Assembly: GCA_947491225.1 (NCBI GenBank)
Contig: CANLIE010000021.1
Span: forward strand, 1-53,877
Reading direction: 5' to 3'
Length of the DNA: 53,877 bases
Source: an uncultured Cellulophaga sp.
GTDB taxonomy: Bacteria; Bacteroidota; Bacteroidia; Flavobacteriales; Flavobacteriaceae
Numbering within the stretch: position 1 is the stretch's first letter; each line of letters begins with the position of its first letter. Below, in pieces: positions 47,749 to 53,877 of this stretch. A program made the translations under genes and the position numbers. The notes under the pieces were generated by a model. The model worked only from the letters and a program-made list of their open reading frames with translations, ran no database searches and had not been told where the DNA came from.

Positions 47749-48231
47749 ATGTTTCACTTTTTTGCACATCTGCGTTTCCTAGCAAAAGCAACCAATCAAC
47801 ACGGTGTACACTCCCCTTTTATATACAATTATATAACAAAATGCTTATATAAAAAAGGTAAATTACATCAGCAAAAAAACAAAAATATTTTACTAAAAAG
47901 TATTGCATATTTTAATACTAAAACAATTTATGTAACTACAGAAAAAATAAAAAACAATGTAAACAAAGTGTATCCCAGCCTAAAACACACTAGCAACATA
48001 GTAGATTTTGCCTATTTAGATGCACCAGATTTACTAAAGCTTAATGCTTTAAATTACCATAATGATACTACAGTTTTTATAAATAACATATACCGTTCTA
48101 AAGAAACAAAAGAAACTTGGATACATATTAAAAATTTAGATAAAGTTACTGTAACAGTAGATTTATTTTATTGTGCAATTGTTTTTTTTAGAAAAGAACA
48201 AGCTAAAGAACATTTTAAAATTAGAATATAA
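47749..48231 (+). CDS. methyltransferase-family relative lacking the SAM-binding core
   Basis: A 160-residue protein with FLAKATNQHGVHSPFIYNYI at the start and VTVTVDLFYCAIVFFRKEQA at the end. Both ends are those of a flavobacterial SAM-dependent methyltransferase family of about 230-260 residues. The central E-L-G-T-S-L-G-type loop and most of the Rossmann fold are absent; the middle (NILLKSIAYFNTKTIYVTTE) is divergent. I think it is either a degenerate copy or a shortened paralogue. It follows the ABC-F gene by 10 bases. Confidence 0.65.
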   Translation: MFHFFAHLRFLAKATNQHGVHSPFIYNYITKCLYKKGKLHQQKNKNILLKSIAYFNTKTIYVTTEKIKNNVNKVYPSLKHTSNIVDFAYLDAPDLLKLNALNYHNDTTVFINNIYRSKETKETWIHIKNLDKVTVTVDLFYCAIVFFRKEQAKEHFKIRI

Positions 48232-48262
48232 TACTGTATTTTTAAACTATAAGATAAATATA

Positions 48263-48397
48263 ATGGATTACACTACATTTATAATTTGCGGTATTGTGCT
48301 TGTACTTTTTCTTGTTATCAATTTTAGAAACAAGAAAAAATCTAAAGAAAGAAAATCTCGTAAGTTTATGAACAACTATAAACGTAAAGAGAACTAG
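48263..48397 (+). CDS. small single-helix membrane protein
   Basis: A 44-residue protein from the ATG at 48263 (the frame is open further upstream). One hydrophobic helix (TTFIICGIVLVLFLVINF) is followed by a strongly basic tail (RNKKKSKERKSRKFMNNYKRK). No family recognised. It is in line with its neighbours, 16 bases before the adenosyltransferase gene. The call is supported by the coherent membrane-plus-basic-tail design and by spacing only. Confidence 0.5.
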   Translation: MDYTTFIICGIVLVLFLVINFRNKKKSKERKSRKFMNNYKRKEN

Positions 48398-48413
48398 CCA
48401 CAAAAGACAAGTA

Positions 48414-48989
48414 ATGAAAATATATACAAAAACAGGAGACAAAGGAACCACAGCATTATTTGGAGGAACAAGGGTTCCCAAACACCATTTACGCATAGAA
48501 TCTTATGGCACTTTAGATGAACTTAACTCTTGGATGGGCTTAATTAGGGATCAAGAAATACACAACCACTATAAAAGTATAATTACCATTATACAAGAAA
48601 AACTGTTTACCATTGGCGCAATTTTAGCAACAGACCCAGAAAAAATGGTTTTAAAAAATGGTAAAGAGAGGTTGAATATTGAAAAAATAAGCAATCTAGA
48701 TATAGAGTTATTAGAACAAGAAATAGACAAAATGAATGAAGAATTATCTCAAATGACTCATTTTATACTTCCTGGCGGTCACACAACAGTGTCATACTGT
48801 CATATAGCACGTACAGTTTGCCGTAGAGCAGAACGTCTAGCATCTCATTTAAATGAGAATGAACCATTTGAAGCAAATGCTTTGTCATTTATTAATAGAC
48901 TTTCTGACTATCTATTTGTATTAGCAAGAAAATTATCGAAAGACTTGCAAGCAAATGAAATCAAATGGATTCCAGAGAAAAAAGTCTAA
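48414..48989 (+). CDS. cob(I)yrinic acid a,c-diamide adenosyltransferase, PduO type
   Basis: Adds the adenosyl group to cobalamin to form coenzyme B12. The 191 residues show KIYTKTGDKGTTALFGGTRV, the ATP-binding N-terminus, then YGTLDELNSWMGL and the C-terminal ARTVCRRAERLASHL and FINRLSDYLFVLARK, all hallmarks of the PduO/MMAB type. The length is normal for the type. Presence implies use or salvage of cobalamin. Short gap to the small membrane gene upstream. Confidence 0.95.
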   Translation: MKIYTKTGDKGTTALFGGTRVPKHHLRIESYGTLDELNSWMGLIRDQEIHNHYKSIITIIQEKLFTIGAILATDPEKMVLKNGKERLNIEKISNLDIELLEQEIDKMNEELSQMTHFILPGGHTTVSYCHIARTVCRRAERLASHLNENEPFEANALSFINRLSDYLFVLARKLSKDLQANEIKWIPEKKV

Positions 48990-49068
48990 TAATTCTTTTT
49001 TTTATTTATTATTAAAATATTGAATATCAAATATTTAAAAAAATAAAAATAAAAAAGTCTAAAAAAAC

Positions 49069-49098
49069 TTGTCTTTCTCGGTTAAAAATTTATTTTTG
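49069..49098 (+). promoter_or_regulatory. promoter with complete -33 and -7 elements (DUF2795 gene)
   Basis: TTG at 49069-49071, a 19-base spacer, and TATTTTTG at 49091-49098, identical in spacing and in -7 sequence to the rplS promoter. Expected transcription start near 49104, 22 bases before the start codon. Confidence 0.7.
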
Positions 49099-49125
49099 CA
49101 AAAAATTAAAATTAAACATATTACT

Positions 49126-49350
49126 ATGTATTGGACTTTAGAATTAGCGTCTTACTTAAGTGATGCACCTTGGCCAGCAACCAAAGATGAATTAATAGAT
49201 TACGCCATAAGAACTGGCGCTCCATTAGAAGTTGTGGAGAACCTACAATCTATGGAAGAAGAAGGTGGGGAAATCTACGAGTCTATTGAAGAGATTTGGC
49301 CAGACTATCCAACAGAAGAAGATTACCTCTGGAATGAGGATGAATATTAA
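49126..49350 (+). CDS. DUF2795 family protein
   Basis: A 74-residue protein. I take the ATG at 49126 because MYWTLELASYLSDAPWPATK is the usual start and the promoter ends just before; the open frame upstream contains the promoter itself. The acidic sequence has LIDYAIRTGAPLEVVENLQSM, then a strongly acidic tail (EIWPDYPTEEDYLWNEDEY). DUF2795 proteins are small and of unknown function. The gene is monocistronic with a strong promoter and terminator, suggesting high expression. Confidence 0.88.
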   Translation: MYWTLELASYLSDAPWPATKDELIDYAIRTGAPLEVVENLQSMEEEGGEIYESIEEIWPDYPTEEDYLWNEDEY

Positions 49351-49371
49351 TAACGTTTGAAATAATTACAT

Positions 49372-49397
49372 AAAAAAGTCTCCTTGGAGGCTTTTTT
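49372..49397 (+). terminator. terminator after the DUF2795 gene
   Basis: AAAAAAGTCTCC (49373-49384) pairs with GGAGGCTTTTTT (from 49386) including a G-T pair, with a short loop around CTTG, followed by further T. It lies 20 bases after the stop. Confidence 0.8.
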
Positions 49398-49411
49398 TTT
49401 ATGTAATTTTG
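49384..49411 (+). promoter_or_regulatory. possible secA promoter overlapping the upstream terminator
   Basis: TAATTTTG at 49404-49411 is a perfect TAnnTTTG. A TTG at 49384-49386 lies 17 bases upstream, inside the terminator hairpin of the DUF2795 gene. Start near 49418 would give secA a leader of about 145 bases with a small hairpin ACAGT/ACTGT (49417-49430). Confidence 0.45.
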
Positions 49412-49561
49412 GCAGACAGTTATGACTGTATTTAGTTCTATTAAAAACTGGAATACCTTTTGTGTAATTAAATGCATTCCAATTTTACGGATATATAGTA
49501 TATTAATCTTAATGGTTTGTCTATAATTTAAATAAAGCAATCTTAATAAATTTTAAAACAT

Positions 49562-52500
49562 ATGAGTTTCATAAATTCTGTACTAAAGGCCTTTGTTGGT
49601 GATAAAGCAAAGAAAGATGTTAAGCAGTTACAGCCCTTAGTAAATAAAATAAAAGATTTTGAACAAAGTCTAGAAGCAATTTCAATAGATGAGCTCAGAG
49701 AAAAAACAGAAATCTTTAAAAACAAACTAAAAGAAGATTGTAAAGATTTAAATAACCAGATTGAAACCTTAAAAAAAGAAGTAGAAGTTTCTGATGATAT
49801 TGATAAGAATGAAGAAATCTATTTAGAAATAGACCGTTTAAAAGAAGAAGTTAATAAAACTTTAGAAAACACTTTAAATGAATTATTACCAGAAGCCTTT
49901 GCTGTTGTAAAAGAAACAGCAAAACGTTTTACAAACAATAAAACGCTTACTGTAACCGCAACTGAATATGATAGATTATTATCAGGATCTAAGGATTATG
50001 TTTCTTTAGAAGGAGACAAAGCCATTTGGAAAAACTCTTGGGATGCTGCTGGTAAGGAAGTAACCTGGGATATGATTCACTATGATGTACAGTTGGTAGG
50101 TGGTATAGCCTTACACCAAGGTAAAATAGCAGAAATGCATACAGGAGAAGGTAAAACATTAGTTGCAACGCTTCCTGTGTACTTAAATGCATTAACTGGT
50201 AACGGAGTTCACCTAGTAACTGTAAATGATTATTTAGCAAAAAGAGATAGTGCGTGGATGGCTCCTATATTTCAATTCCATGGACTTACCATAGATTGTA
50301 TAGATCACCATCAACCAAACTCAGATGAGCGTAGGGCTGCATACAATGCAGATATAACTTATGGTACAAATAACGAATTTGGTTTTGATTATTTGCGTGA
50401 TAATATGGCACATTCTCCTAATGATCTTGTGCAACGCCCACATAATTATGCCATTGTAGATGAAGTAGATTCTGTATTGGTAGATGATGCTCGTACACCT
50501 TTAATCATATCTGGTCCAGTACCAGAAGGAGACAGACATGAGTTTAATGATTTAAAACCAAAGGTTGCGGATATTGTAAAAATTCAAAAACAATATTTAA
50601 CTGGTGTTTTAGCTGAAGCCAAAAAATTAATATCTAGCGGAGATACCAAAGAAGGAGGTTTTCAATTATTACGAGTATATCGTGGTTTACCTAAAAACAA
50701 AGCACTTATTAAGTTCTTAAGTGAAGAAGGTATAAAACAATTGCTACAAAAGACAGAAAACTTTTATATGCAAGATAATAACAGGGAAATGCCTAAGGTA
50801 GATGAAGAGTTATTGTTTGTAATAGATGAAAAAAACAATCAAATAGAATTAACAGATAAAGGTATTGCTCATATCTCAGGAGATGGTGATCAGGATTTCT
50901 TTGTTATGCCAGATATTGGTGTAGAAATTGCTCAGATTGAAAAACAAAACCTTGAAATTGAAAAAGAAGCTGAACTTAAAGAGGAATTATTTAAAGATTT
51001 TTCTATTAAAAGTGAACGCATACATACAATGAGTCAATTACTAAAAGCATATACCCTTTTTGAAAAAGATGTAGAATATGTGGTAATGGACAATAAGGTG
51101 ATGATTGTTGATGAGCAAACGGGTCGTATTATGGATGGTCGTAGATACTCAGACGGTTTACACCAAGCAATAGAAGCTAAGGAAAATGTAAAAATTGAAG
51201 CGCTAACACAGACATTTGCTACTGTTACATTACAGAATTATTTTAGGATGTATAGTAAACTGGCAGGTATGACTGGTACTGCTATTACTGAAGCTGGTGA
51301 ATTTTGGGAAATATATAAATTGGATGTAATGGAGATTCCGACCAACAAACCCATAGCCCGTGATGACAGGAACGACTTAATATATAAGACAAAAAGAGAA
51401 AAATATAATGCAATTATAGAAGAAGTAACAAAATTATCACAATCAGGTAGACCAGTATTAATTGGTACAACTTCTGTCGAAATTTCTGAATTACTTTCAA
51501 GAATGCTAACCATTCGTAAAGTACCACACAACGTCTTAAATGCTAAATTGCATAAAAAAGAAGCAGATGTAGTTGCAGAAGCAGGTAATGCTGGTATTGT
51601 AACCATTGCAACCAATATGGCCGGTCGTGGTACAGATATTAAATTATCTAATGAAGTTAAACAAGCAGGTGGGCTTGCTATTATTGGTACAGAAAGACAT
51701 GATTCTAGACGTGTAGACAGACAATTACGTGGTCGTTCTGGTCGTCAAGGAGATCCAGGAAGTTCTCAATTCTATGTTTCCTTAGAAGATAATTTAATGC
51801 GATTATTTGGTTCAGATAGAGTTGCTAAAATGATGGACAGAATGGGCTTAGAGGAAGGTGAAGTAATTCAGCATTCTATGATGACAAAGTCTATAGAACG
51901 TGCTCAGAAAAAAGTAGAAGAGAATAACTTTGGTGTTCGTAAACGTCTTTTGGAGTATGATGATGTTATGAATGCGCAAAGAGAAGTTGTCTATAAAAGA
52001 AGACGTCACGCATTACAAGGAGAACGATTAAAATTGGATATTGCCAATATGATTTTTGATACATGTGAGGTAATTGCAGAAAGCAATAAAAATGCTAACG
52101 ATTATAAAAATTTTGAGTTTGAATTAATTAAGTATTTTTCAATAACTGCCCCTGTAACAGAAGAAGATTTTGTAAAAATGAACAGTCAAGATATTGCTAG
52201 TAAGACCTATAAAGTTGCTTATGAACATTATCAAAATAAAATGGAGCGTAATGCAGCTTCTGCCCTACCCGTAATTAAAAATGTTTTTGAAGATAATGGA
52301 AATAATTTTGAACGTATAGTAGTTCCATTTACTGATGGCGTAAAATCTTTAAACGTTGTAACAAATTTAAAAGAAGCCTATGAAAGTAATGGTAAGCAAC
52401 TAGTTAATGATTTTGAAAAGAACATTACCCTAGCCATTGTAGATGACTCATGGAAAACACATTTACGCAAAATGGATGAATTAAAACAATCAGTTCAACT

Positions 52501-52924
52501 AGCTGTACATGAACAAAAAGATCCATTATTAATATACAAATTTGAAGCTTTTGAATTGTTTAAAGTAATGATAGAAAAAGTAAACAAAGAAGTTGTTTCT
52601 TTTTTATTTAAAGGAGAACTCCCTACTGATAACACTTCTAACATTCAAGAAGCTAGACAAGTAAGAAGACCAAAAGTAAACCTAAAAACTACTAAAGAGG
52701 AGATTCCTAACAGTGATGAGTTGGCTGCTCAAAATAGAGCAGTTGGGCAAACACCAGGTAGCAGGCCACAAATAACAGAAACTATAGTTAGGGAAAGCCC
52801 TAAAATTGGTAGAAATGATAGGGTTACAATTAAAAATGTAATGTCTGGAGAAAGTAAAGTTGTAAAATACAAACAAGCTGAACCCTTAATAACAAAAGGA
52901 GAATGGGTTTTAATTGAAGAATAG
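49562..52924 (+). CDS. secA: protein translocase ATPase SecA
   Basis: The motor of Sec-dependent export, 1120 residues, the long form seen in Bacteroidota. Walker A MHTGEGKT (192-199), Walker B DEVDSVLVDDARTPLIISG, the second nucleotide-binding half with TIATNMAGRGTDIKL and RQLRGRSGRQGDPGSSQF, then wing and scaffold segments. Extra insertions exist near residues 55-105 (acidic coiled coil) and 330-480. The C-terminal zinc finger of other SecA proteins is missing, ending instead with GEWVLIEE. Terminator at 52949-52983. Confidence 0.97.
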   Translation: MSFINSVLKAFVGDKAKKDVKQLQPLVNKIKDFEQSLEAISIDELREKTEIFKNKLKEDCKDLNNQIETLKKEVEVSDDIDKNEEIYLEIDRLKEEVNKTLENTLNELLPEAFAVVKETAKRFTNNKTLTVTATEYDRLLSGSKDYVSLEGDKAIWKNSWDAAGKEVTWDMIHYDVQLVGGIALHQGKIAEMHTGEGKTLVATLPVYLNALTGNGVHLVTVNDYLAKRDSAWMAPIFQFHGLTIDCIDHHQPNSDERRAAYNADITYGTNNEFGFDYLRDNMAHSPNDLVQRPHNYAIVDEVDSVLVDDARTPLIISGPVPEGDRHEFNDLKPKVADIVKIQKQYLTGVLAEAKKLISSGDTKEGGFQLLRVYRGLPKNKALIKFLSEEGIKQLLQKTENFYMQDNNREMPKVDEELLFVIDEKNNQIELTDKGIAHISGDGDQDFFVMPDIGVEIAQIEKQNLEIEKEAELKEELFKDFSIKSERIHTMSQLLKAYTLFEKDVEYVVMDNKVMIVDEQTGRIMDGRRYSDGLHQAIEAKENVKIEALTQTFATVTLQNYFRMYSKLAGMTGTAITEAGEFWEIYKLDVMEIPTNKPIARDDRNDLIYKTKREKYNAIIEEVTKLSQSGRPVLIGTTSVEISELLSRMLTIRKVPHNVLNAKLHKKEADVVAEAGNAGIVTIATNMAGRGTDIKLSNEVKQAGGLAIIGTERHDSRRVDRQLRGRSGRQGDPGSSQFYVSLEDNLMRLFGSDRVAKMMDRMGLEEGEVIQHSMMTKSIERAQKKVEENNFGVRKRLLEYDDVMNAQREVVYKRRRHALQGERLKLDIANMIFDTCEVIAESNKNANDYKNFEFELIKYFSITAPVTEEDFVKMNSQDIASKTYKVAYEHYQNKMERNAASALPVIKNVFEDNGNNFERIVVPFTDGVKSLNVVTNLKEAYESNGKQLVNDFEKNITLAIVDDSWKTHLRKMDELKQSVQLAVHEQKDPLLIYKFEAFELFKVMIEKVNKEVVSFLFKGELPTDNTSNIQEARQVRRPKVNLKTTKEEIPNSDELAAQNRAVGQTPGSRPQITETIVRESPKIGRNDRVTIKNVMSGESKVVKYKQAEPLITKGEWVLIEE

Positions 52925-52948
52925 AACTATTTACTTCATAAAATAATT

Positions 52949-52983
52949 AAAAAAAGCTGCTCAAAAATATGAGCAGCTTTTTT
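52949..52983 (+). terminator. secA terminator
   Basis: AAAAAAGCTGCTC (about 52949-52962) pairs with GAGCAGCTTTTTT (52971-52983), loop AAAAATAT. Twelve or more pairs with a T run, 25 bases after the secA stop. Confidence 0.9.
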
Positions 52984-53138
52984 ATACAAACACATCTTCC
53001 AATAATTGTTTAGAATCTGTTTCTCACTATTTTTCTCTTACTGGTATTTTTATATAATGCACTGAGTCTCTTATATGCTTATTATATATACAAAAAAGGA
53101 TAATTGTAAAAATAAAGATGGATAAATATATCATTAAC

Positions 53139-53381
53139 TTAGACTGGTTTAGCTTTGTTTCTATCTGTGAAAAAAGATAATTCCTTGTTTATTTTATCAT
53201 TTTTATCAATATATAAACGAGCTATAATAATTGCAGTCTTTCTTTGTAAATTAATTGTTGTTTTAGCAACACTTATAGTTTTAATGGCAATTATTTTTTT
53301 TTGAGGTTTTGATTTAGAAATTTGTGCCTGTGTACAAACTCCTAAACAAATAATAAAAAGTAAAGTTAATAGTACTCTCAT
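53139..53381 (-). CDS. small exported protein of unknown function, paralogue 1
   Basis: An 80-residue protein with a signal peptide (RVLLTLLFIICLGVCTQAQ) and a short mature part. The last 31 residues, ending VIARLY-type IIARLYIDKNDKINKELSFF, match the fragment at the right edge of the window in 16 of 31 positions without gaps. It is basic and has no known motif. A perfect -7 element (TAAATTTG, minus, 53411-53404) lies 23 bases upstream. Confidence 0.65.
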   Translation of the reverse strand: MRVLLTLLFIICLGVCTQAQISKSKPQKKIIAIKTISVAKTTINLQRKTAIIIARLYIDKNDKINKELSFFTDRNKAKPV

Positions 53382-53781
53382 AAGTTTGGGGCTTAAGTTC
53401 CTTCAAATTTAAATAGATAGTTAATTTTCTCATTTTCAATCTCGTTAAAAGACATTTTTTTGTCGTTAACTTGTAATAATCTAGACGAACTACTTAAATT
53501 TTACGCTTTACAAAGTAATTAAAAGTACTTACATCGATAAAAAATTACTTTTAATCGAATGTATGAATTTTAATATGATTTTATATTAAGATTTTGTATA
53601 TCTATAAAAGGTCATAAACTTAAAATGTACGTTATTCTGAACTTATCTCAGAATCGTATAATGCTTTAAATCAATACAATAATATAAGACCCTGAAATAA
53701 ATTTAGGGTAAAGTGTTAATCATACCACTAAATACAGACATTCAACGTAAGATTTATCATTTAACTATCTGAAAATTTTTC
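53382..53781. other. gene-free gap of 400 bp between the two paralogues
   Basis: AT-rich, no credible frame. It holds, from left to right, the -7 element of the left paralogue (53404-53411, minus strand), a 10-bp inverted repeat ATTAAAAGTA/TACTTTTAAT (53518-53527, 53546-53555), and a pair of REP-like palindromes (53634-53709). Confidence 0.55.
53634..53709. repeat. pair of REP-like palindromes in opposite orientation
   Basis: Unit 1 (53634-53654) is ATTCTGAACTTATCTCAGAAT, a 7-bp stem. Unit 2 (53689-53709) read on the minus strand is ACCCTAAATTTATTTCAGGGT. The two align without gaps with 14 of 21 matches, and all seven differences are transitions, several of which preserve the stem. They resemble the intergenic palindrome with core CTGAACTTGTTTCAG that is common in Bacteroidota genomes. 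Confidence 0.55.
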
Positions 53782-53877
53782 TTAAGCTATTTTAGATTTA
53801 CTACGTTTTGTAGAAAAAGCCAATTCTCTTTTTATTTTAGAATTTTTAAACTTGTATAAACGTGCTACTTTAATTTC
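53782..53877 (-). CDS. small protein, paralogue 2, C-terminal part only
   Basis: A minus-strand frame enters from the window edge and ends at a stop at 53784-53782. Its 31 residues, starting EIKVARLYKFKNSKIKRELA, align without gaps with the C-terminus of the 53139-53381 product (16 of 31 identical, including ARLY, KN, KI and EL). The start lies outside the window. Two tandem copies of the same small gene family are implied; the function is unknown. Confidence 0.6.
   Translation of the reverse strand, partial: EIKVARLYKFKNSKIKRELAFSTKRSKSKIA

Overview
The window is about 54 kb of AT-rich chromosome from a member of the Bacteroidota, almost certainly family Flavobacteriaceae. This rests on protein families and sequence habits: a TonB-dependent receptor next to a DUF4249 lipoprotein, CCC-motif membrane proteins, monomeric NADP isocitrate dehydrogenase, a SecA of about 1120 residues, a GAPDH with a long N-terminal extension, and promoters with the Bacteroidota -7 element TAnnTTTG. 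I cannot name the genus from sequence alone. Most of the window is housekeeping, with short intergenic gaps and many A/T-tract hairpin terminators.

Layout. 1-1565 is an accessory edge: the 5' end of an IS3-type insertion sequence, then two overlapping unknown genes, the second a lipoprotein. 1566-8559 holds ligA, prmC and an acetyltransferase on the minus strand, and a tightly packed plus-strand run (ribD, HAD phosphatase, DMT transporter, YigZ). 8762-11388 is dnaA, a low-molecular-weight phosphatase and an RsmI-like methylase. 11441-14596 carries cell-wall genes (lysozyme-like protein, mltG, dapF). 14711-20487 has an HtrA protease, gap, trmD and rplS. 20488-21155 is a long gap with a structured RNA candidate. 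21156-26961 has icd and a TonB receptor/DUF4249 locus. 27016-29937 has a CBS protein, rny, a probable 6S RNA, zapA and a coiled-coil gene. 30129-36134 has an M23 peptidase, a cysteine desulfurase, an Smr protein and a cluster of small cysteine-motif membrane proteins. 36210-41560 has recQ, kpsF, tatC and lptB.

41561-43715 is a disturbed island: a possible small RNA, a methyltransferase that looks foreign, a small winged-helix-like gene, and an abutment of two genes that have each lost their 5' end (an outer-membrane beta-barrel protein and a LytTR response regulator), best read as a deletion scar. 43716-52924 returns to core genes (pssA, DUF4105, ABC-F, cobalamin adenosyltransferase, DUF2795, secA). 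The right edge (53139-53877) has two tandem paralogues of a small unknown protein separated by a pair of REP-like palindromes.

The least explained items are the two candidate small RNAs (20913-21036 and 41662-41753), a 20-bp perfect inverted repeat directly in front of the cysteine desulfurase start, the deletion scar near 43235, and a methyltransferase relative that has lost its SAM-binding core (47749-48231). I found no CRISPR array, tRNA, rRNA or complete defence system. All family assignments come from reading motifs; no database search was run.
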